A stretch of DNA of 64,000 nt, taken from the NCBI GenBank assembly GCA_944990035.1, contig CALYLX010000145.1:434001-498000 (forward strand). The letters run 5' to 3'. The notes below the pieces were generated by a model that saw only the letters and a program-made list of their open reading frames with translations, had not been told where the DNA came from and searched no databases. Below are positions 46,473 to 57,744 of the stretch, one piece after another (positions within the stretch are counted from its first letter, which is position 1; every line of letters starts with the position of its first letter). Source of the DNA: Clitopilus passeckerianus. Lineage: Eukaryota; Basidiomycota; Agaricomycetes; Agaricales; Entolomataceae. The translations under genes and the position numbers were made by a program.

Positions 46473-46580
46473 ACATGGCTCTCTATTACTTGATAATGTT
46501 ACAGACGATTACAATGTAAGTAGGGGTGAAGAGCGAATGTATAATCATTGGATAAATTAGAGTACTTTTCTGCTGTCTTT

Positions 46581-47751
46581 TTACTCCCGCACACGACCAA
46601 ACTTGAGGCTTGAGTAGGCCCCATTGATAATATCCCGGTCAGGGATATTCTCCAACCGCACAAGCTCTCTCCTGACATAGGTAACCAGGTCAAGCATAAG
46701 CTGAGGGTATTCCAGGTACAGGTCCGCGTCCTCGGGCGAGAAATCATGGACACCAGACCCGTCGTCCTTGGTTTCTTCCGTCTCGACATTGACTTTGGAA
46801 ACGTTTACCACCTCTCCTCCTACAAGGTTGACTGTCCTCCTGAATCTCCGCTCTGCTCCAGCGGTGTTGTCCTCCGGGAACGCAATGCCTTGAGCACCTC
46901 GCGCACCAAGGAAGTTACGCCAGACTGCTCCCGCCATCTCCATATCACCCTGAACTAGCCCAAGATCGAACGCCATGCCCATCCCAGCCCACTGCTCCTT
47001 GAAAATCTTTAGCTGCTGGGTGACGAGCCTTTCGGGTGCCTTTCCCCTGGGTTTGACTTTTCCGTCGGGCATTCGGGCTTCAGCTTCTGTCGCGCCAGGT
47101 GCATTCGGGTTGACGTAGAACGATGTCTGGAATGTGTACGGGTCCCGAGGTTTATCAAGGGGCTGAAGTACGGCACGGACGCGATCTTCAACATCTAGAA
47201 AGAAATGGTCCACAAGGCCGGCAACATAGTGTTTCCCATATGGTTCGGGGAGGGCGCGTAGTCGAACAGTCATCATCCACACATGTAAGTTGGTGATGGT
47301 GAACCATGACTGAAAAGTAGGCGGAAGGCGACAGTCTGTTCTTTCCTGTTAGTAGGTATAGATGCGATTCTAGAAAGCGCGCACCACCCTGCCAAAATTC
47401 TCTATGTTCATCTGGAGGTAGGGCACAAATGTCTCGATAGAAATGGAAGGTTCGGAATGTTGCGCCCTGCCTCGGAGTGTCATAACCGAAAAGACCAACG
47501 AGGCTCAGAAAAGCCCTCTTTGCAGCGGGCGAGGACTCCAAGTATTTGGCTAACCGTGTTGTTTCTCGCTGCGGTAATTTGGGACTTTCAGAGTTTGTAT
47601 TTCCTGAAGGTACCACCGTTCGAGAGTGCGATTTTTCTAGCTGTGACGTTGTGCTGGAAGAGTAACGGACTGCAGTGCGAGTGTAGGAGGTTATTCTAGT
47701 ACTCCCCAGAGACCTAGAGGCCGGGCGCAGGTAAGCAGACATGGGGTTCAT
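46581..47751 (-). CDS. CBP3: CBP3/UQCC1 complex III assembly chaperone, 372 aa, two exons
   Basis: Mitochondrial ubiquinol-cytochrome c chaperone that helps translation and assembly of cytochrome b. The N-terminus is Arg/Ser-rich and lacks acids (MNPMSAYLRPASRSLGSTR), as in a matrix-targeting presequence. Domain marks: FHFYRDICALPPDEHREFWQ, LPPTFQSWFTITNLHVWMM, HFFLDVEDRVR, and a C-terminal DLVTYVRRELVRLENI. Exons 47751-47388 and 47335-46581; the intron ends at GAACAG to keep the frame. ATG 47751 is used; a second in-frame ATG lies at 47742. The upstream frame is open but has no ATG. Confidence 0.9.
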
Positions 47752-47935
47752 CGCAGAAGGAGACAGCGAGCTGTCCTGCGTCCACTGCACCAAGTCTCGG
47801 GTTTCGGTCACTCTCAATTTAGCGCATGACCACGTGACCTAAATGCGTCGACGGTCGTGCTCGCGCTCCATCTTTGAGTTCCACGTTCACTGACTTGAAC
47901 GTCCTGTTACGCCCATCATTTCAACTTCTCAGGGA

Positions 47936-48863
47936 ATGGCTACCACAGAAAACCTCTTTTATGCTCTCCCCTTAAGGCTTCAACGTATAATTGATGATGC
48001 ATTCTACGCTGAAGCAGATGTTCTCAGTACTCCATCACAAACAATAGATTCGGGAGGTGGCTTCCTTGTCGACGAGCATCCGAAGCCCAGTGGCGGAGGC
48101 TTCATTATTGATGACGAGGATAAATTTCAAGAATCTCAAGCATCTCACATCAAGCTTTCTGCGATACCTAGGGCACTTAAGCTGCTCAATCTGCCATCCA
48201 ACGATGACGAAGTGTTGTCTGTTTTTCGAAATGCCGCCTCAGGGTGGTCGACCTCACAATCTGACAAGGTGGAAGAGCAGAACGTGGGTGAAGGGACCGT
48301 TAGCAGGGAAGATTGGCGCTCAGTCTGTGCTGTCCTCATGGAAAACGAGGTAGAGGATGGAATGGATGAGGCCATGAACGGGAGTGACGAGTATATGGAG
48401 GATAGCCCACAGCACTCTGAGGCTTCTGATTCTGGAAGTGATTATAGCGATGAAGACTTCTCTGGTCGTGCCAAAGTAGGTACACGGAGAAAAACCTGCC
48501 ACAGTTCTTTCAGCGAGTCCGACGCCGCACCCAGTCCCGAACGGAAGGCATCCTCGGGAAAGCTCAACCAGCAACAACGACAGGCGGCCATGGATGCATT
48601 CGCTCTATTCTTCTCTTCAGCTCTGCCATTGGACGTGGCCAACCAAAAGATCCTTCTCAAGGACATTCAAAGGGTGGCAAAGCTTCTTGGGGAGAAGATA
48701 AAAGCTGAAGAGGTCTGTTGCCTCTGGTTCTCTTCTAAGCAAATCCTAAAGACTTGACTTTCCTCAGATGGTTGACATGATCGAAGCCTTTTCAAGCTCC
48801 CCAGATAAATCCATCAGCTTTGAGGATTTTGGATGTATCATGGTGGCAGCGAATCTCATCTAA
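47936..48863 (+). CDS. Acidic protein with EF-hand-like C-terminus, 290 aa
   Basis: Exons 47936-48712 and 48768-48863, phase 0. The N-terminal domain has two GGGF[LI][VI]D repeats (residues about 41-60). The middle is strongly acidic and Ser-rich (EDGMDEAMNGSDEYMEDSPQ, GSDYSDEDFSGR). The C-terminal helical part (LNQQQRQAAMDAFALFF, DIQRVAKLLGEKIKAEEMV, EAFSSSPDKSISFEDFGCIM) has the helix-loop-helix spacing of an EF-hand pair but lacks a clean Ca-binding loop. Function unknown. Divergent from CBP3 across 184 bp. Confidence 0.75.
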
Positions 48864-49419
48864 GCAGCTCTCCATAGAACAGTCGCCGGTTGACCTTTGA
48901 AAGCTCACTTCAATCCCTCTGACTTTGACAACGACATTTTGATTTCTTCTACCTTATGCCCCGTTAAATGCTCTTGAATTGATCCCAACACCCGAACACT
49001 CTTTCGCGGATTCATTCAATGATATGTATGCACCTAACAGATGTTCTTCATGTACTCAGTACGTTTCTGATAAGTACTCCACGACGGCAATTTAATCTGA
49101 AGCCAATTTTGCACTCTGCATCAGACAATCAGATGGAAACTCCTTTAGCCGCTCAGCCCTCCTGTAACAACGGTTTCACCCCATCAAGGAACACAGCCAT
49201 CACCGCCCTGGTTTCATGAGCTGATGCAGGCTGTATAAATACGCCCTTGCATCTTCGATGATACCTCAGCCGTGCTCACCCCAACTCACATCTCTTTGGC
49301 GCAGGTTGCCTTAGAACTCGTCCATCTTCTCTCCTTTGGAATATTTTCTCAAGTAGATCTTGATTAATATTACCTTCTCTCCTTTTCCGTGTTGCAACTT
49401 CATCATCACTCAATTCACA
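48864..49419 (+). promoter_or_regulatory. Promoter region of secreted-protein gene with TATA box
   Basis: 556 bp without a gene. TATAAAT at 49234-49240 lies about 180 bp before the ATG, followed by CT-rich, TC-initiator-like sequence near 49270-49400. A clear TATA box is uncommon among the other genes here and suggests strong or inducible expression. Confidence 0.5.
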
Positions 49420-50307
49420 ATGATTTTTGCATCAACCCTCGTTTTGGCTTTGGCTTTCAGCAGCGTTCCCGCTGCTACGGCTGCGCCAATTGGAAGAAGG
49501 TCAGTATCTCTCCCACTACCGGGGCCAGAATCATCTAACGGCCACAACAGGAACATTGACGTGAGAGCTATGAGGCGCAGCATGGAGGCAGCCCCAGTTG
49601 CGGTTGAAGCGCGTTCAACCGTGCATCACTCGGCTCGCTCCTACGTTCCAGGTGGCGGCAATGACCCTCGTGCAGCCAATGCCAGCACGAGCAATGTCAA
49701 CAAGCGTGAGGATGATGCAGAGACCGCCTCAACCTGGCGTAGAGAACGTCCCAAGGACTCCATGCCTCGTCATGTCCGAGACGCTATTTCACGGAAACGT
49801 GACGCTTCGAAGGACTCTAGGCCTGTGGCAGCTCGCAACCCCGACCCAGCACCCAAGGGTGGCAGCCCACCCCACACGGAGCCTCCCAAAGCAAGGTCAG
49901 AGCCTGGTGACAGCAAGGTTGAGACACGAAACCACCAAGGTGAGATAGAAACCTGAAACTTCACGGAAAGGCTCTAACACAGTATTATCCTAGGAACACC
50001 GCAGGATGAGAACAAGCCTCGCGGCGTGGATCCCACTGACTCTGAGGTGGAAGCCCGAAAAGACAACCAACCGCGAAATGATAAGCCGTCGGAGGACCTT
50101 AGCGCAAGGAAGGTGAAAGAACGGTCAGATTCCAGCAGCCCGGCGGTAGACGCACGTCACGAAGGGCATGGTAACGGACGTGAGAACACTCCACGAGGTC
50201 CCATCCGCCCCATTGCTGTGTTCAAGTAAGTTGATCCAACCCGAGGAGTTTGTGTTCTTTGCTAATTTATCACTCCTATTAGGCGCACTCTTGCGAGTCT
50301 GGATTAG
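49420..50307 (+). CDS. Secreted dibasic-rich protein, 258 aa, three exons
   Basis: Exons 49420-49939, 49994-50225 and 50283-50307, phases consistent. A clear signal peptide (MIFASTLVLALAFSSVPAAT, cut near AAAPIG) is followed by a hydrophilic, low-complexity chain with no Cys and no predicted domain. It contains dibasic sites (GRRS, MRRS, NKRE, RKRD, FKRT) and many short [VS]-x-AR words (VEARS, SARS, VAARN, VEARK, SARK, VDARH). This could be a precursor cut by Kex2-type protease or a disordered wall or matrix protein. Family not recognised. Confidence 0.8.
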
Positions 50308-50438
50308 GACGTGACACTTACAAGTGTGAAAGACTAGGAACTGTGTTTTTAGTTTGAGAGCACGAATATACATAGTTTGCTTTGCCGCACTACAATTGAG
50401 AAGGCATCACAAGACATGTCCCTGATGCAGCCGTGGTA

Positions 50439-51788
50439 TCACAAAGACACCCCATCCCATTCTGTGTCAATTCTGCCAGACCTGATGAATTCCATGCTCT
50501 TCCTCTCAAAGGTATCGAAGATTGCCACCGCCTCGGCGACTTTCCTGGCAATGTCTGGCTGCTCGAGGAAAACGTTGCGTAGGCCGTCGCTACAATTTGC
50601 GACGTAATCTACCAGACCTCCCGAAACTTCAGAAAACATGCTTCAATATACGAACTAGGCTACTCCTTCTGCAAAGAACGCACCGAATGTATCCTCTTTT
50701 GGCGTTAGTTGCTCCGCTGGTAACTCTGGGAGGGCGGCCAAAGCGTCAAGCAGGTGTCCAGGGATTGTGATGCAACCTGGTCGAAAAGAGACCAGTGCGA
50801 TAATCTTGGAGAAGCAGCTAATTAGGTACCGTTATCTAGCGAGCTGCTTGATACATGCCTCTTGGACAGAGATTATACTGCAAGAAAGCATTAGGACTTT
50901 CCATAAGCGTCGACAATGTCTATGTTGGCAACATACCTGGCGGGCATGACGGAAGTTCCAGAGCCTTTTAGGGCTGCAATCCCTCTGCGCACGCCTGGAG
51001 AGGAAGGGTGCTCCCTGGCGGGATCTGCATACTCCTTTCTGAGCCCAGCGTCAAAGTGGACGCGCAACTCTAGGGGAGATTAGTTAGAAGAATACGTAAT
51101 TCCGCACATGTACGAGAGCCACCATTGAAGTAAGGAGCGGCGTAGATACAATTAGCTTGCATTGCTGCAACGCATTGCTCCCAAGATGACACAGCTGTTG
51201 CAAGCGTATTAATCCCTAGCTCTTGAAGCTCCTTGCAGGCAGTAATCCCTTCCGGAGTGGCGGGGATCTTGATGCAGGAGCGGGATCTATACAGAACGAA
51301 TCTCAAATTCACGGGTTAATTGATATCCGGTTAGGACCCCATACCTTTCAATACCATGAGCCTCAAACAGAGAGGTAAGCTTGATAGCATGTGCCTTCGT
51401 TTTTTCCACGTCGTTTGCGGTAGACGGAGAGGTTTGTGCATGAACCTTTCCTGTAATGTGAGGATAAACTTGCTTTGCAAGCAGAACCGTCTTGACGGAT
51501 ATGAGAAGGGGCCATATGAAGGAAAGCACGTATACTCACAAGCACATCGATGGCGTTTAAAAGGTATGCCTTAGGGTCGGATTCTGAAGAATTTGTTTGT
51601 TCTTGAAGATATGCTTTCGCTTCTTTCACCAGAGAAGCACTTTCAGGCTTCGTGGCCTGAAGATATACAAGCGCTTGGTTTGAAGTCATGTCACAGCAAA
51701 GGTGGTGTCGCAAAGCAAACTGCGGATCCATGGAGTCGACATGGACGACTACCAACGAGCGAATTTGGTCTAACAGAGTGGAAGGCAT
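50439..51788 (-). pseudogene. Transaldolase-family gene, promoter displaced and frame broken
   Basis: Class I aldolase fold of the transaldolase family (pentose phosphate pathway type). Starts MPSTLLDQIRSLVVVHVDSM; conserved MTSNQALVYLQA, VYPHITGKVHAQTSP, the Schiff-base Lys in CIKIPATPEGI, GINTLATAVSSWEQ, YAAPYFNEL, GTSVMPAS, and CITIPGHLLDALAALPELP. Introns of about 50-60 nt, GT-AG. Two defects: a foldback element adjoins the ATG (51786-51788) so the native promoter is 636 bp away, and near 50815-50840 an in-frame TAA (LAR-stop) precedes an otherwise canonical 53-nt intron with the frame off by one. I infer a recently damaged gene, unless the indel is an assembly error. Confidence 0.75.
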
Positions 51789-52424
51789 CACTCCGGGGTG
51801 TGATGGGTGTTCCCCGAGGAAAAATGGGTGAGGAAAAGTTACTCGTCTTTCTTGGGCACATTTTTACGTAGGAAAGATTATAGATGTATCTAGGAGAAAA
51901 GTTATGAAAAATTCTGAAATGTTTCTTACGGTATTCGCTCAAGAAACTTGTATCGTTTTTCTTGTGGAAACCCTTCAGAGAAATTTTGAGTGTTTCTAGT
52001 CAACAAAAGGTTAAGTTTCCTGTCGAATGATTTCAATGGAAACATACATAGTCGGACATTTCTAGGCAAAAGACTTATAATTTAGCCAATTTCTTGCATG
52101 TTTCCGGAGTAAACATGGTAAATTTCGAAAACATGTTTTGTTTTTACTATGGAAATACCCTAAGATGAATGTTTCTGATGAGATGATTAGACGAAAAACT
52201 TAACCTCTTTTGGATAGAATCATCCAAAACTTCCCCAAAGAGTTTCCGAGAGAAAGACAATGCACCTTTCTTGGGCGTCGTACCGTAGGAAACATTTCAA
52301 AAGTTTTCATCATTTTCCTCCTCAATAAGCCTATAATCTTTTCTATGTAAGAATGCACCCAAGATAAACAAATAACTTTTCCTAGCCCGTTTCTCCTCAG
52401 GAAACATGAATCATACCCTGGAGT
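51789..52424. mobile_element. 636-bp foldback/MITE on the transaldolase start codon
   Basis: Ends CACTCCGGGGTGTGAT (left) and, reverse-complemented, CACTCCAGGGTATGAT (right). Imperfect inverted arms of about 145 bp (51789-51933 and 52281-52424) match almost throughout, for example TCTTGGGCAC against GCACCCAAGA. The 3-bp duplication is CAT (51786-51788 and 52425-52427). The middle is AT-rich with repeated GTTTCC/GGAAAC words and no ORF. CACT ends plus a 3-bp TSD recall CACTA elements, but the class is not certain. Confidence 0.88.
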
Positions 52425-52727
52425 GCATGATTCCAGAGATAAGGGCGAGATGAAAAGTGATAGCCCGCTTTTAATGATTTCCCTCCAGCTCGGGCCATGT
52501 TTTCCTCGAGGCCGTTCTTATAAATGGGCCACCACGCTTCAAGGTCAGCAGTTCAGGTCCAGGAGAACTGCTCGCTGTCAGTGGGATCTCTAATTCAATG
52601 AAGGCTTTCAACTCCTGTGGAGCGGGCCGTTCGCCGCGCTCACGTGCCATTCACAGTAGCGGTGGTGGTCAAGGTGTGCTCTTGGTAGCCAGAGGATTAC
52701 GACGGAGACGCATCCATTCTTCAAAGG
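52425..52727. promoter_or_regulatory. SIN1 promoter; former transaldolase promoter
   Basis: About 300 bp between the foldback element and the SIN1 ATG. Before the insertion it was a shared divergent promoter. CATGATTCC at its left edge is the second copy of the duplicated start codon. Confidence 0.55.
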
Positions 52728-55726
52728 ATGTCCCTAATAAGTGACACAGAGTGGGTAGCTTCTTGGATTTCCCACATACAGGACGAACTAATCCATTCTT
52801 CCAGTTACCTGATACATAGTTTGCGGTTGTCCTACCTGCGAGATGTAGAAGATCGCTATGGACCTCGCATAATCACCCTAGACCCCTCATATAGTTCGAA
52901 TCCATTCATCGCTGCAAGCGGCTTGGCAGACTCTGAGCGATGGCCTGAGCTTTCTATGTCATCTAGCCCACCCCCATCCGACGATGAATCAGAGAAACCG
53001 TCAGGCTTTCAAGGCGCTCGTTTGAAGTATACACAGACTATCATGGGCAACAAGTCCGGCGGCTTGGGCTTGCGGGTCTACGGGAAGAGGGAATCAACGT
53101 CGAAACGACTCTCTCAAACTCCTCGTCAAGCAGATGTTCAGAATTTCGTGTCGGGGCATGCCCCAGTGCAGGAAGCGCTCTCGACTTCAGTCCCAGTCAC
53201 TTCAAATGCATTCACATCGAAATCTCCTCCTATCGTGAAACCACCGGAACCCTCGTCATTTCAGCCCAAGGTTCAGATACAGGGACCATCAGCTGTCGTG
53301 GACGCGCCTGTCCAGAAGGTTGTCCAATTCGTGCCCAAATTCAGAGGGGCAAAAGAAATGGAAGCTAAGCGGAAAGCTCGCATTGCTGCTCGACGGGCTC
53401 GAGGGGGCGCTCCACCACCATCTTCCAGATCTCTGAATCCTGAAATCTCTTCTTCCGATGAAGAGGCCAACATGCCTGAAGAGTTATCAAGTGACAGCGA
53501 GTTCGGAAAGGTAGTTTCAGGAGATGCAGGCAGCATTTCTGACGGAGATTCGTTTGACCTGTATGTTGGTGACTTTACCCGGCATATACAAGTACCTGAT
53601 CCTCCTTTCAGTGACTTTCCCTCAGGGCAACCCGATGCTTCAGCTAGTGATGTATTGTCATTTTCCCCCAATGGCATCGCCGTATCATCTTCCGCAAACC
53701 CCGTCAGTGACATTTCTGGAGACCTCAGCCCCGTTGACTTGAACCGGAAGATTCAAAGCAAACCCGGAACGAAGTCGTCAGTTCTCTCTCCCGGGGTGGA
53801 CTCGCTCGCAGGGATGTCTTTTCAAATGCTTACACCGGCACCTGGCGTTCAGCAAGATTCTCGAAAGGCTGGGGTTCCCACTGGTCCTCGCGCTCGAGCC
53901 CCTTCCAAAGGTACTACACCCTCCACACCGTCGAATCCACCCACGCAGCAGAAAGAAACATTGTTTCCACGTAAGAAAGTACAACCCATCAAACCCCAGA
54001 AATCAGCTCTATCAGCAATGCTCGCATCCGAAGATACTTCATCTAATCCATTCTCGGAACTGTATGCTGCTATCTCTGGACGTGGTGAAAACGCGTCAGA
54101 GGATGTTATTGTATACTTTCCTCATGTAGTCGAGCCTCGGGACAAGCCCATGTCGCTCAACGTCAGGAAGGATGCTACAGTGGAGGAAGTTATTGGATTT
54201 GCCCTGTGGACGTATTGGAAGGAGGGCTGGCTCCCAAAAATCGACGAGGGGCTGAAGGGTGAGGATGATCCACAATGGGCCACGAAGGTGTCTGCGGTAG
54301 GATGGATCTTGCGAATCGCTGAGGAAGACGGCGAAGTCGACGACGATTTCCCCCGTGAGTGGGTGTCTCTCTGGCAAGTTTAATGAATAACATTGCTCCT
54401 AGCTCCTGACCGTTTGGGGAAGGTCTCGAAATTCAACGGAGATGCATATGCTGTTCTTCCAGCTTCGTCTGTACAGAGTGGGTATCTCATTATCCACAGC
54501 TCGAGACCGAATTGATTCATCGCTATTCCAGTGCAACAGAATCAGTTAATTGAATCCAAGATTCAAAGGCACCCTTCAAGGATGACGAAGAAAGCAGAGA
54601 GGCTGGCACCACCAGGACCTGTCCCCACACTTCCTGGTCCGAGTACCTCAGCACTGGGAACCATGCTTGGCTCTGTGCCTCTTTCGACATCACTTGGCCC
54701 ATCCTCAAGTCATGGCCCACAAATGTTTCTGCGAGTTCGTTCTGCCGACGTTGCAGATGCGGTTCCGGCTCACATATCGACAACCATTCCTGTGTAAGTC
54801 TTTTTACCTTACCGAACCTTTTAAAAGTCTCACTTGACTTACAGGTCTGCTGGCATGTATATGCAAGAGGCACTGGAAGCTGTGTGCCGGAAACGTAAGA
54901 TTCCAAATCCGAACGAATATGCCCTCCTTGTGCAGGGCCTGAATATTTTGATTCCCCTGGATCGTACGGTGGCGAGTTTATCGGGAAAGTGGGAATTACT
55001 ACTCGTCAAACGAAGTATGCTCCCGCAAGTCGCACCAAATTTGCTTAAAGTCACCGGAAAAACCACGGATCCCAATGGTAATCATTTTAATATGTTTCTC
55101 CCGTCAGCAAATTTCAATAATCTGTGTACAGCCTCCATCTTCAAGCGAATGTCAGATACTCCAGAAACGCAATTTCAGCCTACGGATCTCACCGCCGGTT
55201 ACAAAGTACGTCCTCGCATTGACGACGAAATTTGCAATCGGCTCACTCGGCATACCCCAGAAATACACCATCTATCGAAAAGCGGCGCCCATGCTACTTT
55301 CCCGTCAGGAACGCAGGCTTGCCATTGATGGGGCTTATATTCATGTTCGTGTTAAGGCTAAACCCTTCGGTTGTGTATTCTCATCCACGTTTCAGATAAT
55401 GCCCTCTTCCAACAAAGCCATGAAAGCCGCTGTGTTTGAGACAGGCCGGACAACCTCCTATCATATCAAGAGCATTGCGGACGTCCAGCAATCCTCGAAG
55501 TACTCGTCCGTCTTCAAGCTCGTTTTGAATCGTGGCGGCCACAACAAACGATATGACTTCGAGGCGGAAAGCCCTGCCCTAGCGGGTACGTTATCTTTTT
55601 GCAAGCTGCCCTCCTCAGTTGACAAAGCCTCTCGCAGCTGAAATTGTGCAGACCATTAAAAGTCTGAAGTCTCTTGATCGAACCGGAACGGTGAATAAAT
55701 CCCGGCGGAGCAGACAAGTTGTATAA
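52728..55726 (+). CDS. SIN1: TORC2 subunit SIN1/AVO1, 894 aa, seven exons
   Basis: Scaffold of TOR complex 2 at the plasma membrane that presents AGC kinases to TOR. Exons 52728-54354, 54403-54477, 54532-54793, 54845-55077, 55132-55205, 55261-55585, 55638-55726, phases agree. N-terminal conserved part (WVASWISHIQDELIHSSSYL), a long Ser/Pro-rich linker with KFRGAKEMEAKRKARIAARR, the CRIM domain from about residue 440 (NPFSELYAAISGRGENASED ... ALWTYWKEGWLPKID), a Ras-binding-like domain (YMQEALEAVCRKRKIPNPNE) and a C-terminal PH domain (YTIYRKAAPMLLSRQERRLA ... KRYDFEAESPALAAEIVQTI). Confidence 0.94.
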
Positions 55727-55768
55727 CATTTCATTGTATTGGTAGCATCTGTCTGTGATCTACTTATA

Positions 55769-57231
55769 TTATGGTTCGTCCAAGACTTCTTCGAGCGCCA
55801 CAAGAACCTTCTCATAGCGACTTTCAATCGAAGAAAGATACTCGTCTGTATTCTGGTCTTGCATGTTGCCCGCCGCAACGTCCAGCTATTATCATGCCAG
55901 TCAGATTTATTCAATGAGCCCTAGAATTAACCCACTCACTGCAAACGAAGGTGCATACAAGGGGAACGCATTATGATCAGGGATGCCACTATCCAGGCTG
56001 AGGGGACGGTTCAGCTTTTTCGTTTAACTCAGCTAAGGTGAACAGGCCCAAGTGATATTTGAGAAACTCACCGTAATTGATGTTAGGTATGTCCAAGCCC
56101 TAGCTGTATTGGCCGAGTGATATCCACCTCCACCAAGGAGTATCTTCTTTCCACCCCAGGAATTCTTCATCAGTCTGGAAACACAGTACCCCATGTCCTC
56201 TAGTGAATAGTTGAAAATTGCGCACGGATCCCCAGAAAGACCGTCTGTTCCGCATTGAAGTATCGTAAAGTCTGGCAGAAATTTGTCCTTGATGGCTTCG
56301 ACCAGGTCCCACATGCGAAGCAATGTCGCGGAGGAAGCACCAGATTTGAGGGGAATGGATAGGTTGAAAGGATCCTTCAGAGGGATCGATGGCATATCAG
56401 CTAAGGGATGAGAGGGAAAGAACCCAGGTGCGGCATGGTGGATGCTTAAAGTCTGTTAATGTCCATTTTAGATTTTTGTTTACGCAAGGGAAGTGCTTGC
56501 GATACCAAGATCTGAGAAGCCTTTGATGGGGCGATTGTGGTGGAAAAGGCTTCAGCGATTGCATCGCAAAAGTGAAGATCTATATCGATGTACATTATTC
56601 TTGGCCTACGGGGGTGCACAACCCCATGGATAAGGGGAGCCCTTTTCAAGCAGAGGATGGCCAGAATCACGTCTGCAACATAACAGAATCCAGCAGCCTG
56701 CGATTTTCGAGCGTGATGTCTGTCAGAAATTACTGAGCGACGTCCAATCAAAGAAAGCAGTCGGCTTCTAACCTGCCGCCATCCCAGCAGATGGAAATAT
56801 CGGCAGTGTCGTTCATCAACGCTCTGGCAGCGGTTAAGGATGCTCCCGCAACTAAATACATGTAGTCGGGTAGTCCAGAGAATGGAGGACAATCCTATTG
56901 GACGTCAGTGAGGGAAGTATTGCACGTTATTACTTACATCCTCTAAGCCAAACTCGCTATTACTCTTCTCAGAGTTATCTATATCGAGAACATAGTCCAG
57001 ATAATCGGGGCCATGGTAGGCACCTAGTTCTTTCCGAGTTGCTCTCTGAGGTCGAAGGACGACCACAGGCGGGGTTGCCCTAAGTAATCCATAAGCAGAG
57101 ACGAGAGAGTGAACTAATAATGATCGATTTTTATTGGCTGGCAGGAGAGAGGATACTTTGGCGAGTTCTTGAGAGGCAATGTATGCCACCTTTGGCGAAG
57201 CTGTTGCTCCGTGTTCTGCAGACCCCTCCAT
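55769..57231 (-). CDS. HOS1: HOS1/HDAC8-like class I histone deacetylase
   Basis: Zn-dependent deacetylase of roughly 400 aa, several short introns (for example between GGR and HHARK). Marks: [20 protein letters not shown] at the start, [14 protein letters not shown], the His-His dyad in [19 protein letters not shown], Zn-binding Asp and His in [29 protein letters not shown], Zn-binding Asp in [11 protein letters not shown], and [19 protein letters not shown]. The usual D-x-H-H-G-D-G reads DLHFCDA, so the residue after the Zn His and the Gly differ. Stop TAA at 55769. The C-terminus is short and lacks the long tail of Rpd3. Tail-to-tail with SIN1, 42 bp apart. Confidence 0.88.
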
Positions 57232-57564
57232 TCAAGCCTGGTCTTGTTGCCTCAGACAACAAATCAGTTGCAAGCACCCTGTAGTTGCGTCAAGTGTTCA
57301 GGGAGTTGAAGAATAATTCGCTGTCCAAGTGGTTCACCTTCAAGTGTTAACCGTGGCCTCCAAGTGGGTTGCACATGACGTGACTTCACGCGTTTGAATT
57401 CATGTGGCAAGGCAACGCGTCAAGTCTCTGGGGCATTTGTGGATTGTGCCAAGATAAGCCACTTGAGATCATCTTCTGAAAAGTCTAGTAAGCATTCCTC
57501 TACCTGTTGCGTGAGGCCGACTGCGGAAACGGCAAACACGCCAATTTCGGCAGTGCAAACATTA
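57232..57564. other. Intergenic, HDAC 5' flank
   Basis: No gene recognised. Left of MITE copy 2; should include the HDAC promoter. Confidence 0.5.
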
Positions 57565-57744
57565 GGGGGTTTCAAAGTTGAAAAGTTTGGTTCCATTATT
57601 CACCATTCCCGACCCTTTTTCGGTCTGAAATTGAGAATGGTGAAAAGTATACATGCCAAACTCTCTGTTTAAAGCAAGGGACGAATAAGGGAGGTAGCGG
57701 AATACCCATTAATGGGACGAAACTTTTCAACTTTGAAAGACCCT
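57565..57744 (+). mobile_element. TA-targeting MITE, copy 2
   Basis: 180-bp element with TA at 57563-57564 and 57745-57746 and TIRs GGGGGTTTCAAAGTTG / CAACTTTGAAAGACCC. It is nearly identical to the reverse complement of 38410-38588, which suggests recent activity of the family. Lies between the HDAC gene and the SAM50 3' end. Confidence 0.92.

Noticed and set aside
46746..46958. Plus-strand frame opposite CBP3
   Set aside because: Shadow of the CBP3 coding exon.
49420..50307. Secreted protein as a peptide pheromone precursor
   Set aside because: Basidiomycete pheromone precursors are short and end in a CaaX box. This one has a signal peptide and ends in ASLD, so it does not fit.
53273..53713. 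Minus-strand 146-codon frame
   Set aside because: Shadow of the long Ser/Pro-rich SIN1 exon.
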